A stretch of 64,000 nucleotides of DNA from an uncultured Draconibacterium sp. (GTDB taxonomy: Bacteria > Bacteroidota > Bacteroidia > Bacteroidales > Prolixibacteraceae), in NCBI RefSeq assembly GCF_963676815.1, contig NZ_OY781365.1, positions 5,180,501 through 5,244,500 of the forward strand, read 5' to 3'. Under the pieces are notes generated by a model. The model had not been told where the DNA came from. It saw nothing but the letters and a program-made list of their open reading frames with translations, and made no database searches. The stretch's first letter is position 1. Each line of letters opens with the position of its first letter. The translations under genes were made by a program, and so were the position numbers. Positions 51,653 to 60,124 of the stretch are shown one piece after another.

Positions 51653-52444
51653 TTATCGAACTTTCATAATCAGACGAGCCATTTCAACACCACGCATGTC
51701 TCTTGTTTTTAATGCTTTTTGAACGGCCAGTGAGGTGGTTAAATCCATTTCTCCGCCATCGCCTTCCCAGTGGTTGGCAAGCTGCTCGAAGTCTTTATAC
51801 ATACTGTAAGTTATGTGTGAACCAACAGCCTGGCTTCCGGATGGAATTAGTATTCGTAACAAGCCCCATGCGCCTTTTTGCCCATTATCAACCATCTCCT
51901 GGTGCCACGGTTTAAAAATTTCGTTCTCAACTTTTTCGTAGTTATCGTTTTGTTGTTTCATAATGTCAAAAACGATCAGGGTGCCAATTTGCATGTCAAA
52001 ATCGCCACTTGTATTGTTTATTTCGGTAGTAAAAACCTGGTGAGCAATATCACGCGATTTAACTGTCTTTTCCATCATTGCATCCAGTTCATTATCATCC
52101 ATATCTGGATAGGCATTTTGCAGGTATTGCTGAAATTTGTCACCGGGTATTCCTTCAAGCATGGCTGCCAGGCTACTAAAAAGAGTTACGGTAAAATACT
52201 GCGACCCCTGCTCCGTTCCGTTTGGCATCATTGCCCATAAATCCCACCCAATAATATCATTCTCTGCAATTCGTTGTTGGTGAATCTTGGTCCAAAACTC
52301 TTCAACCTGCTGGTAATCGCCGTCCATTTCGTCCGAAACAGACATAAATTCCATAAGAATGTAGAGCTGATCATTTTCTTGTTGCGCAAAGAGGGTAGCT
52401 GTGCTTAAAAGCATAAGAACGACTAATAAAAAAGACTTTTTCAT
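51653..52444 (-). CDS. Secreted hypothetical protein
   Basis: A 263-residue protein with a clear signal peptide (cleavage near LFAQ). The mature part may contain two similar alpha+beta halves, with repeated patterns around a lysine-rich 'VEEFWTKIHQQRIAE' and 'VENEIFKPWHQEM'. This resembles a dimeric alpha/beta-barrel ligand-binding fold, but I do not recognise a family. It precedes the NTF2-like gene in an operon. Confidence 0.65.
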   Translation of the reverse strand: MKKSFLLVVLMLLSTATLFAQQENDQLYILMEFMSVSDEMDGDYQQVEEFWTKIHQQRIAENDIIGWDLWAMMPNGTEQGSQYFTVTLFSSLAAMLEGIPGDKFQQYLQNAYPDMDDNELDAMMEKTVKSRDIAHQVFTTEINNTSGDFDMQIGTLIVFDIMKQQNDNYEKVENEIFKPWHQEMVDNGQKGAWGLLRILIPSGSQAVGSHITYSMYKDFEQLANHWEGDGGEMDLTTSLAVQKALKTRDMRGVEMARLIMKVR

Positions 52445-53091
52445 AATGTTTTAATTTTAAATAGTTAGACTTATTTAGATGATTAAAAAAGCACAGTGTG
52501 TTTTCCGAAAGAAACTTCTCGGATATCATTATTTGCATTTTGTAAGTTGTGGAGATCAAACAATCTGGAAGGATTCTTTTAATGAATCTTGTGTCTTTCA
52601 TGTTGTAATTGTTTGATAAGCAACAACAAGTTAGTGCATTTTGAAAATAGAATACTAATTACTCTGATAATATTTTTTTGTTTGTGATTGTTATTTACAT
52701 AATTGATCGACAGCTACTTAATTGTATATTGTCTTTTTGTGAGCTAAACAAAATGTTGGTAGAACATTCTAAATATCGTAGTAACAATGGGGAGTAGGAA
52801 ATCATTTATCCGAAATAAAAATACTAATTGGTCTTATAAAGTTTTTTAAAAAGGAAGCAGAAGTTTAGCATAAAACATATTCGAACAATTGATCGATCTG
52901 TTCGATGACCTGTAAATCTGTCAATCAATAATTCGGTTTGCATGAGAAATTTAGTATTGATAGCTGCTTTTAAACTCAATAAAAAACGAAACCCGGAATG
53001 AGTTAATCATGTAAAATAACTAGCAAAGCGCCCTGTTGTACTCGACAAATTTTGTGAAATATTCAGACTAAAACAGTAAAATTAAATTGTT
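52445..53091. other. Intergenic region with a dyad symmetry
   Basis: About 650 bp without a supportable gene. The only strong feature is an inverted repeat at 52881-52905 (7-bp arms TCGAACA/TGTTCGA around an 11-nt core with GATCGATC). I found no clear -7 box for either flanking gene. Confidence 0.5.
52881..52905. promoter_or_regulatory. Inverted repeat, possible operator
   Basis: TCGAACA-N11-TGTTCGA with a palindromic GATCGATC core. It is about 190 bp upstream of the YbaK-like gene. It could be a regulator binding site; there is no T tract, so it is not a terminator. Confidence 0.35.
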
Positions 53092-53601
53092 ATGCCGGTA
53101 AAAAAACTTAAAGCATTTCTTGATGAAAACAATGTAAAGTACATCGTAATTAAACACTCGAGTGCTTATACTGCTCAGGAAATTGCAGCAAAAAGTCACA
53201 TCTCGGGCAAAGAGTTTGCAAAAACTGTAATTGTAAATGTTGATGGAAAGATGGCAATGACCGTATTACCTGCTTCGTACCAAATTGATTTTGAATTATT
53301 GAAAGACATTTTTGGATCGAGGCACGTAAGTTTAGCGAACGAAGCTGAATTTCAGCGTTTTTTTCCTGATTGTGAAATAGGAGCAATGCCGCCATTTGGG
53401 AACCTATACGATATGGAGGTTTTTGTAGCCGAAACACTTGCTGAAGATGAAGAAATTGCGTTTAATGCAGGAAACCACACCGAGATGATTAAAATGAGTT
53501 ATGCTGATTTTGAGCGTTTGGTTGATCCACGGGTGTTTAAATTTTCGTGGAAAACAGTTTCCATGCCTGGTGATCCGAGTGAACGATGGGCAATGGAATA
53601 A
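53092..53601 (+). CDS. YbaK/ProX-type aminoacyl-tRNA deacylase
   Basis: A 169-residue protein of the YbaK/aminoacyl-tRNA editing domain family. It shows the substrate-pocket Lys in SGKEFAKTVIV, and EIGAMPPFGNLYDMEVFVA and FNAGNHTEMIKMSY motifs typical of the family. Such proteins hydrolyse mischarged tRNA (for example Cys-tRNAPro or Ala-tRNAPro). The exact tRNA cannot be told. It is a free-standing domain, monocistronic, and ends at a shared terminator. Confidence 0.87.
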   Translation: MPVKKLKAFLDENNVKYIVIKHSSAYTAQEIAAKSHISGKEFAKTVIVNVDGKMAMTVLPASYQIDFELLKDIFGSRHVSLANEAEFQRFFPDCEIGAMPPFGNLYDMEVFVAETLAEDEEIAFNAGNHTEMIKMSYADFERLVDPRVFKFSWKTVSMPGDPSERWAME

Positions 53602-53602
53602 A

Positions 53603-53642
53603 CAAAAAAAAAGGATTTCTGAAGCAGAAATCCTTTTTTTTA
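53603..53642. terminator. Bidirectional terminator
   Basis: An 11-bp perfect stem AAGGATTTCTG/CAGAAATCCTT (53611-53621 with 53625-53635), loop AAG, flanked by A and T runs. It serves the YbaK-like gene and the converging decarboxylase operon. Confidence 0.9.
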
Positions 53643-53663
53643 TATAGCGTTTGCTGTTTTATC

Positions 53664-55307
53664 TTACATCAAGAAACTCAACAAAATACCAGCTGCTACT
53701 GCCGAGCCAATAACACCGGAAACGTTTGGTGCCATAGCGTGCATAAGCAAGTGGTTGGTTGGATCTTCTTTTAGTCCCATACCTTGAACAACCCTGGCAC
53801 TGTCAGGTACAGCCGAAACACCGGCTGCTCCAATCATAGGATTGATTTTGTTATCTTTTCTCAGGAACAGGTTCATAATTTTAGCACCTGCAACACCACC
53901 CGCTGTTGCAATAACAAACGAACCGGCACCCAGCGCAAAAATCTTAATTGAAGATGGAGTAAGGAATACATCGGCTTGTGTTGAAGCGCCCACAGTAATA
54001 CCCAACAAAATTGTAATGGTATCGATAAGCGGGTTGGCAGCAGTTGTGGCCAAACGTTTTGTTACACCCGATTCTTTCAGCAAGTTTCCGAAGAACAACA
54101 TACCAATAAGTGGTAATGCTGATGGAGCAATATAGGCTGTCAGAATCAAACCAATAATAGGGAACAGTACTTTCTCAGTTTTAGAAACCGCACGTGGAGG
54201 TTTCATTCTGATTAAACGTTCTCTTTTCGTAGTCATTAGCCTGATTACAGGTGGCTGAATAACCGGAACAAGTGCCATATATGAATACGCTGCAATTGCA
54301 ATCGGTCCAATCAGGTTTTTCACTGTTGTTCCATCTGCCAACACATTTAATCCGTTTGCCAGTTTCGACGAAATGAAAATCGCAGTAGGACCATCGGCAC
54401 CACCAATAATACCAATTGCGCCGGCTTCAGGCGCCGCAAATCCAAGGTAAATAGCACCAAGGAAAGTAAGGAAAATACCAATTTGCGCAGCAGCTCCAAG
54501 CAACATCAATTTCGGATTCGAGATCAGTGACGAGAAGTCGGTCATTGCTCCAATTCCAAGGAAAATAATTGGTGGATACCACCCCTGAACAACTCCTTGG
54601 TAAAGAATATTCATAACCGATCCGGGCTCGTAAACACCTAATTTCAGGTTAAAGTCTACTACCTGGAACATTGGAATATTTCCAATAAGGATACCAAATC
54701 CAATTGGAATGAGCAACATGGGCTCAAAGTCGTATTTAATTGCAAGGAACAGGAAAACAAATCCTATCAGCATCATAATTACGTTACCCCATGCAATGTT
54801 GGCAAAACCGGAAAATTCGTAGAAATTGAATAATCCTGACATTGCTCCGCTGTAATGCTTGTATTCATGTCCGTCGCCAACAAGTTTACCATTGTCAGAA
54901 AGATGTAACACTCGTTGCGGGAGTTTTACCATTTCTACTTCGGTATCGTAACCGGTTGATTTATTCGGATCGGTATTCGCACTTAAATGCGTAACCGGAA
55001 TTTCGTTAAAATTCAGAATTGCTTTATCGCCGGAGATTGTAAAATGCCCTGTATAACGTGTTTTTGCAGAGTCTAAAATAAATGCTCCGTGTTCTTCAAA
55101 AGTGAAGGTCTTAAAACGTTTTACAGTTCGCGGTTTTTCGGTTTGCGTTCCATCCTCTTTATAGGTTGGAATAGGAACATATCCATCGGAATAGTTAACC
55201 CATTTCCCTTCTGTCAATACTTCGCTGATTTTTTCTGATTGCTCAGCACCAAAAACCGATGGTGTAATAAAAATCAGTAGTAATAATAGTTGAAATATTT
55301 TTCTCAT
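53664..55307 (-). CDS. Na+-translocating (methylmalonyl-CoA) decarboxylase beta subunit with N-terminal periplasmic domain
   Basis: The membrane ion channel of a biotin-dependent decarboxylase that exports Na+ using decarboxylation energy. The OadB/MmdB core starts near residue 150 with about ten membrane helices and carries the Na+-site motif GGADGPTAIF and KLMLLGAAAQIG. Before it is an unusual section of about 150 residues: a signal peptide (MRKIFQLLLLLIF, cleavage near VFGA) and a beta-rich periplasmic domain (GKWVNYSDGYVP). The usual OadB has about 380-430 residues; this one has 547. I chose the ATG at 55307; the upstream 55337 start would overlap the biotin carrier gene by 14 nt. Confidence 0.92.
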   Translation of the reverse strand: MRKIFQLLLLLIFITPSVFGAEQSEKISEVLTEGKWVNYSDGYVPIPTYKEDGTQTEKPRTVKRFKTFTFEEHGAFILDSAKTRYTGHFTISGDKAILNFNEIPVTHLSANTDPNKSTGYDTEVEMVKLPQRVLHLSDNGKLVGDGHEYKHYSGAMSGLFNFYEFSGFANIAWGNVIMMLIGFVFLFLAIKYDFEPMLLIPIGFGILIGNIPMFQVVDFNLKLGVYEPGSVMNILYQGVVQGWYPPIIFLGIGAMTDFSSLISNPKLMLLGAAAQIGIFLTFLGAIYLGFAAPEAGAIGIIGGADGPTAIFISSKLANGLNVLADGTTVKNLIGPIAIAAYSYMALVPVIQPPVIRLMTTKRERLIRMKPPRAVSKTEKVLFPIIGLILTAYIAPSALPLIGMLFFGNLLKESGVTKRLATTAANPLIDTITILLGITVGASTQADVFLTPSSIKIFALGAGSFVIATAGGVAGAKIMNLFLRKDNKINPMIGAAGVSAVPDSARVVQGMGLKEDPTNHLLMHAMAPNVSGVIGSAVAAGILLSFLM

Positions 55308-55323
55308 TGTAACAAAGTAAAGG

Positions 55324-55749
55324 TTAACCGATTTCAATCAAAACATCATCCTGTAACACACTGTCGCCAACACCTACCTTAATTGCTGTAACTTCGCCGG
55401 CTTTTGTAGTTTGCACCTGGTTTTCCATTTTCATGGCTTCCATAACCATTAGGTTTTGACCTTCGGTAACTACGTCGCCAACAGTTACATTAATTTTAAG
55501 AATAGTACCTGGTAGTGGTGCTGTAACTTTGTGTTTTCCGGTTGACTCTGATTTTTTGATCTGTCCTTCGCCAGGCATTTTTTCTACCGGTTTCCGGATC
55601 AGTTTCGGAGTTTTTGATGTTTTTACTTCTCCGTGAATTTCAACTTGGTAAATGGTCCCGTTTACATCCAGTTCTGCGACATTGTCTTCAATGTCTTTTA
55701 AGTGAACGTCGTATTCGTTACCGTGTATTGTGAATTTATATTTTTTCAT
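55324..55749 (-). CDS. Biotin carrier protein of the Na+-translocating decarboxylase
   Basis: A 141-residue carrier with a C-terminal biotinyl domain (VMEAMKMENQ; Lys107 is the biotin site) and an N-terminal linker that includes basic residues (TSKTPKLIRKPVEKM). It moves CO2 from the carboxyltransferase to the membrane beta subunit for release. It lies between the gamma/delta and beta genes, as expected in this operon. Confidence 0.92.
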   Translation of the reverse strand: MKKYKFTIHGNEYDVHLKDIEDNVAELDVNGTIYQVEIHGEVKTSKTPKLIRKPVEKMPGEGQIKKSESTGKHKVTAPLPGTILKINVTVGDVVTEGQNLMVMEAMKMENQVQTTKAGEVTAIKVGVGDSVLQDDVLIEIG

Positions 55750-55784
55750 TGTATTCTATTTATGCTCTTTATACTCAGAATTAT

Positions 55785-56156
55785 TTATCGTGGCCAGTTG
55801 TTTTGTACACTGTAAATTTTTGAACTCCATGGCGAGTACGATTTTCTTACCTTTTTAATGGTAACAATGTTACTTTCTTCGTCGTGCAGTTCGTTAAAAT
55901 ACATGTGCAATGCCAAACTAATTGCTGCTGTTACGTTACCTTCAACATAGTCATCATCTTCAGTAACTTGTGCCTGTTGTTTGTTTTTGTTTCTTTTCAG
56001 CTTTTCCTTGTTGAATTTCATATTTATCAACTTCGGAGTGTTACTGAATACAATAACAAGGCAGGTTAGAGCAGTAAAAACAATACCGAATCCAACAATT
56101 GCAACGGTGTATCCAAACTGAACAGAACTGGCTAATAGAATTGATAATGGTTCCAT
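55785..56156 (-). CDS. OadG-like (gamma/delta) subunit of the Na+-translocating decarboxylase
   Basis: A small 123-residue membrane protein. One N-terminal hydrophobic helix (VAIVGFGIVFTALTCLVIVF) is followed by a Lys-rich linker and a soluble C-terminal part that anchors the soluble subunits to the beta channel (VTAAISLALHMYFNELHDEE). It lies 14 nt after the carboxyltransferase gene and 35 nt before the biotin carrier. The OadG/MmdD family is small and diverse, but size and position agree. Confidence 0.85.
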   Translation of the reverse strand: MEPLSILLASSVQFGYTVAIVGFGIVFTALTCLVIVFSNTPKLINMKFNKEKLKRNKNKQQAQVTEDDDYVEGNVTAAISLALHMYFNELHDEESNIVTIKKVRKSYSPWSSKIYSVQNNWPR

Positions 56157-56170
56157 AAATTGTTCTGTTT

Positions 56171-57730
56171 TTAAAGTGGAATATTTGAATGTTTCTTAGG
56201 TGGATTAACCAGCTTTTTAGTAGCAAGGCTTTGTAATCCGCGAATAATTCTGAACCTTGTATTACGAGGCTCGATAACATCATCGATGTAGCCAAAAGAT
56301 GCAGCCTGATAAGGATTTGCAAATTTTTCTTTGTATTCCTCTTCGTGGTCGGCAATAAATTTAGCACGCTCTTCAGCATCCTCAATATCGCGCAATTTTC
56401 TTCCGTGAAGTACTTCAACAGCACCGGCAGCACCCATAACTGCGATTTCGGCAGTTGGCCATGCGTAGTTAAGGTCGCCTCGCAATTGTTTACTCGACAT
56501 TACGTCGTGTGCACCACCGTATGATTTACGCAATGTGATAGTAATTTTAGGCACAGTAGCCTCGCCATAAGCAAACATCAGTTTTGCCCCGTGAGTGATG
56601 ATACCACCATATTCCTGACGACTTCCGGGCAAGAATCCAGGAACATCAACCAAAGTAATAATTGGAATATTAAATGAATCGCAGAAACGTACAAAACGTG
56701 CTGCTTTTACTGATGCATCAATATCAAGTACACCGGCTAAGTAGTTTGGCTGGTTAGCTACAATACCAACAGGCTGGCCGTCGAATTTAGCAAAACCAAC
56801 AACGATGTTTTTCGCATAGTTACGGTGAATTTCCAGGAATTCGCCATAATCAACAATAGTGTGAATAACATCTTTAACTTCGTATGGTTGGTTTGGATTA
56901 TCCGGAATGATCTCATTCAAAGCATCGTCCAAACGATCAATCGGGTCTGAACTGTCAGTAACAATCGGATCTTCCAGGTTGTTTTGAGGAAGATAGCTGA
57001 TAAGTTTACGCAAGATAGAAATTCCTTCCTGCTCGTTTTCAACCAGGAATTGTGCAACACCTGATTTAGATGCGTGAACTTTACCACCACCAAGATCTTC
57101 AACCGAAATGTCTTCGCCGGTTACCGTTTTAACAACTTTTGGTCCGGTTACAAACATGTACGAGTTTTGCTCGGTCATCATGATAAAGTCGGTTAGGGCA
57201 GGAGAGTAAACTGCACCACCGGCACATGGTCCGAAAATGGCTGAGATCTGTGGAATAACTCCCGAAGCCAAAATGTTACGCTCGAAAATTTCGGCATAAC
57301 CAGCCAACGAGTTCACACCTTCCTGAATACGTGCACCGCCCGAGTCGTTGATACCAATTACTGGCGCTCCGGCTTTCATTGCCATATCCATTACCTTGCA
57401 AATTTTCTGTGCAAAGGTTTCTGATAACGATCCTCCAAAAACTGTAAAGTCTTGCGAGAAAACGTAAACTACACGTCCGTCGATTGTTCCGTGACCGGTA
57501 ACTACACCATCACCCAAAAACTTGGTTTTTTCCAAACCGAAGTTTGTACAGCGGTGTGTAACAAACATGTCAAATTCTTCGAAACTACCTTCGTCAAGAA
57601 GAAGTTCGATTCTTTCGCGAGCAGTAAATTTGCCTTTTTTGTGCTGCGCTTCAATTCTTTTCAATCCGCCACCCAGCTTAGCTTCTGCTCTTAGGTCGAT
57701 TAACTTTTTAATTTTATCCTGGTTGCTCAT
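56171..57730 (-). CDS. Methylmalonyl-CoA decarboxylase alpha (carboxyltransferase) subunit
   Basis: The soluble 519-residue carboxyltransferase that moves the carboxyl group from (S)-methylmalonyl-CoA to biotin. It shares with 285-1820 the SGGARIQEGVNSLAGYA, GPCAGGAVYSPALTDF and VDVPGFLPGSRQE motifs, so the two are close paralogues. This one sits in an operon with the sodium-pump subunits and methylmalonyl-CoA epimerase and has no biotin carboxylase partner here. The direction is therefore decarboxylation, giving propionyl-CoA. It starts 24 nt after the epimerase stop. Confidence 0.93.
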   Translation of the reverse strand: MSNQDKIKKLIDLRAEAKLGGGLKRIEAQHKKGKFTARERIELLLDEGSFEEFDMFVTHRCTNFGLEKTKFLGDGVVTGHGTIDGRVVYVFSQDFTVFGGSLSETFAQKICKVMDMAMKAGAPVIGINDSGGARIQEGVNSLAGYAEIFERNILASGVIPQISAIFGPCAGGAVYSPALTDFIMMTEQNSYMFVTGPKVVKTVTGEDISVEDLGGGKVHASKSGVAQFLVENEQEGISILRKLISYLPQNNLEDPIVTDSSDPIDRLDDALNEIIPDNPNQPYEVKDVIHTIVDYGEFLEIHRNYAKNIVVGFAKFDGQPVGIVANQPNYLAGVLDIDASVKAARFVRFCDSFNIPIITLVDVPGFLPGSRQEYGGIITHGAKLMFAYGEATVPKITITLRKSYGGAHDVMSSKQLRGDLNYAWPTAEIAVMGAAGAVEVLHGRKLRDIEDAEERAKFIADHEEEYKEKFANPYQAASFGYIDDVIEPRNTRFRIIRGLQSLATKKLVNPPKKHSNIPL

Positions 57731-57754
57731 AAAATCGGTTATTATAAGTGTCTT

Positions 57755-58159
57755 TTATTCTTTTCCACAAATTTCGGTTAATACACCCATTGTAGCTTTT
57801 GGGTGAAGGAAACCAATGTTTAATCCTTCAGCACCTTTACGCGCTGTTTTGTCGATCAGTTGAACTCCTTTTTCTCCAAGTTCGTTTAACGAATCGTTTA
57901 CACTGTCAACAGCAAAAGCAAGGTGGTGTACGCCTTGTCCTTTTTTCTCCAGGAATTTGCCAATTGGTCCGTCAGGACTGGTTGATTCCAATAACTCGAT
58001 TTTAGTGTCGCCAACCTGAAAGAAAGCGGTTTTTACTTTTTGGTCTGCCACTTCTTCAACGGCATAGCATTTTAGACCCAGCATCTCTTCGTAGTAAGGA
58101 ATAGCTTCTTCTAAACTATTTACTGCGATCCCGATGTGTTCTATATGTGAAATGTTCAT
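57755..58159 (-). CDS. mce: Methylmalonyl-CoA epimerase
   Basis: A 134-residue vicinal-oxygen-chelate protein that converts (R)- to (S)-methylmalonyl-CoA, the form used by the decarboxylase. Family marks are HIEHIGIAVNSLEEAIPYYEEM, ELLESTSPDGPIGKFLEKKG and GVHHLAFAVD with His, Gln/Glu metal ligands. It is first in the operon, directly upstream of the alpha subunit, which supports the propionate route. Confidence 0.92.
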   Translation of the reverse strand: MNISHIEHIGIAVNSLEEAIPYYEEMLGLKCYAVEEVADQKVKTAFFQVGDTKIELLESTSPDGPIGKFLEKKGQGVHHLAFAVDSVNDSLNELGEKGVQLIDKTARKGAEGLNIGFLHPKATMGVLTEICGKE

Positions 58160-58460
58160 CTTGTAAATAATTGTATTCTTGAAAATAAGCAGACTTTGAA
58201 GCAGTTAGTACAGTTTGTAAAGGCATTAATCGTTTCTATTTCTACTTATTTAGAATGGTTATAAAATATTAATAGTCAAATTTTTAAACTCCAACAAAGT
58301 TATGCTTCTTACAATTCCCTATTCACGAAAAACCGAAAACCTGATTGTTTGGCATTACGATTTTAGAATTAGTTAATATTCGAACGAAATGATAAAATTG
58401 TTGATGATAATAGTCATAAAAAAAGCAGACTAAAAGTCTGCTTCTTTAAACATATGTCTT
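58160..58460. other. Intergenic region with a terminator
   Basis: Holds no gene. The hairpin at 58420-58446 (AGCAGAC/GTCTGCT) is a minus-strand terminator for the CoA-transferase gene. The promoter of the epimerase operon should lie here, but I saw no clear -7 box. Confidence 0.5.
58420..58446 (-). terminator. Terminator after the CoA-transferase gene
   Basis: AGCAGAC/GTCTGCT (58424-58430 with 58436-58442), 5-nt loop, followed on the minus strand by a T7 run. Confidence 0.85.
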
Positions 58461-59768
58461 TTATTCATCCCATACATAATGAAAATGAGGACCAAAACGT
58501 TCAAATGCTGCTTTGTCCAAACTTTCCTGATGGTCGGGGTGAGCTATTGATGTCAATAATTTTGCTCTGTCTTGCATTGTTCTTCCATACAAGTTTACTG
58601 CACCGTATTCGGTAACTACCCAGTGGATATTAGCGCGTGTACTTACTACACCGGCTCCGAGCAACAATGTTGGAGCAATTTTGCTAATACCTTTAGCAGT
58701 AACAGATGGTATTGCAATAATTGGTTTACCACCTTTACTTAACGATGCACCACGCAAAAAGTCGATCTGACCACCAACACCTGAATAATGAGTTGTTCCA
58801 ATAGAGTCGGCACAAACCTGTCCGGTAATATCGATTTGAAGCGCAGAGTTAATTGCGGTTACTTTTGGGTTTTTAGCAATAACACTTACACGGTTGGTGT
58901 ATTTTACATCTTGCATTAACACTCCGGGGTTGTCGTCGATAAAATCGTAAAGGCCGGTAGAACCCATTAAGAAAGTTGCAACCATTTTGCCTTTGTCAAT
59001 CTTTTTGTTTCGGCCGTTAACCACCCCTTTATCTACCAAAGGAAGAATGCCGTCGGCAAACATTTCCGAGTGAACTCCTAGATCTTTGTGGTTACCCAAC
59101 ATGCTTAGTACAGCATTTGGAATAGCACCAATACCCATTTGCAGAGTAGCACCGTCTTCTACCAACTCGGCAACGTAACGTCCAATCTTACGGTCGGTTT
59201 CGCTAATTGCACCCGGAGCAGGAGCATACAGCGGGCTGTCATCTTCAACAAATAAATCGATGTCGTTTATATGAACCATTGCATCGCCAAAAGCACGTGG
59301 TACGTTCGGGTTTACAATAGCAATTACGGTGTCAGAATTTTCAATTGCTGCCAAAGTGGCGTCAACAGATGTTCCTAACGATACATAACCATGTTTATCG
59401 GGTGGACAAACCTGAATCATGGTTACATTTACTTTTAAATAACCTTCACGAATTAATCGTTGTGTTTCTTGCAGAAAAACTGGAATGTAGTCGGCATAAC
59501 CGGCTTGTGTTTGTTTCCTTACGTTTCCACCAACAAAGAAAGATTCCAATTGAAAAATGCCTTCCAACTCGGGCTCAGCATAAGGAGCTGGTCCTTCAGT
59601 GTGAATGTGCTGAATACGCACATTTCTGAATTCTTTGTTTTTCCCTCTTTCAACCATCGCATTGATTAGAGGATGTGGCGTAACTGCCACACTGTGAAGG
59701 TGAACGCGGTCGTTCGATTTAATAACTTTTACTGCATCAGCAGCTGAAATGAATTTTATATTCTTCAT
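58461..59768 (-). CDS. Acetyl-CoA hydrolase/transferase family CoA-transferase
   Basis: A 435-residue family I-like CoA-transferase. Glu235 in VHSEMFADG is the likely catalytic residue that forms the glutamyl-CoA intermediate. GVGGQIDFLRGA and EYGAVNLYGRTMQDRA are the C-terminal CoA-binding motifs. It resembles 4-hydroxybutyrate, butyryl-CoA:acetate or propionyl-CoA:succinate transferases. Next to the methylmalonyl-CoA decarboxylase operon, a role in propionyl-CoA:succinate (or acetate) exchange is plausible. A good -7 box lies upstream at 59809-59816. It is monocistronic. Confidence 0.88.
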   Translation of the reverse strand: MKNIKFISAADAVKVIKSNDRVHLHSVAVTPHPLINAMVERGKNKEFRNVRIQHIHTEGPAPYAEPELEGIFQLESFFVGGNVRKQTQAGYADYIPVFLQETQRLIREGYLKVNVTMIQVCPPDKHGYVSLGTSVDATLAAIENSDTVIAIVNPNVPRAFGDAMVHINDIDLFVEDDSPLYAPAPGAISETDRKIGRYVAELVEDGATLQMGIGAIPNAVLSMLGNHKDLGVHSEMFADGILPLVDKGVVNGRNKKIDKGKMVATFLMGSTGLYDFIDDNPGVLMQDVKYTNRVSVIAKNPKVTAINSALQIDITGQVCADSIGTTHYSGVGGQIDFLRGASLSKGGKPIIAIPSVTAKGISKIAPTLLLGAGVVSTRANIHWVVTEYGAVNLYGRTMQDRAKLLTSIAHPDHQESLDKAAFERFGPHFHYVWDE

Positions 59769-60124
59769 GCTTAATCGGATTTAAAATCGGCTAATAGTTT
59801 CAGGTGCGCAAAGATAAAAATTTAATCACCTCCGCTATAATTCGAATATTATTTAGAAAGGTTCGATTGTTTTTGTAAAGTTTGTGTTAAAGAAGACGAA
59901 AAGGTATTTAATGAATAAAGTTCTCACAGTTAAAATATTTCTGAATGGGATATGAAAAAGATTAGTCTTTTGTCCCAATATGAAAAAACATTATGAATAA
60001 ATGTTCTTTTTCAAGATTTCTTAATTTATTTTTTTGTCATATTGTTTTTTGTCAATAAATTTAACCTCAGTACTATACGTTTTGTGTAGTTGTCTCAAAT
60101 GAACCTAAATTGTTTACCTCTATT
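59769..60124. other. Divergent intergenic region
   Basis: A 356-bp AT-rich region. It contains the -7 box for the minus-strand CoA-transferase gene and presumably the luxR-type promoter. Two TTTTTGTCA copies occur near 60033 and 60050. A TACGTTTTG at about 60076 is one base longer than the -7 consensus. No gene is present. Confidence 0.5.
59809..59816 (-). promoter_or_regulatory. Candidate -7 box of the CoA-transferase gene
   Basis: TATCTTTG on the minus strand fits TAnnTTTG exactly, 41 nt before the ATG at 59768. No clear -33 TTTG was found. Confidence 0.5.
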
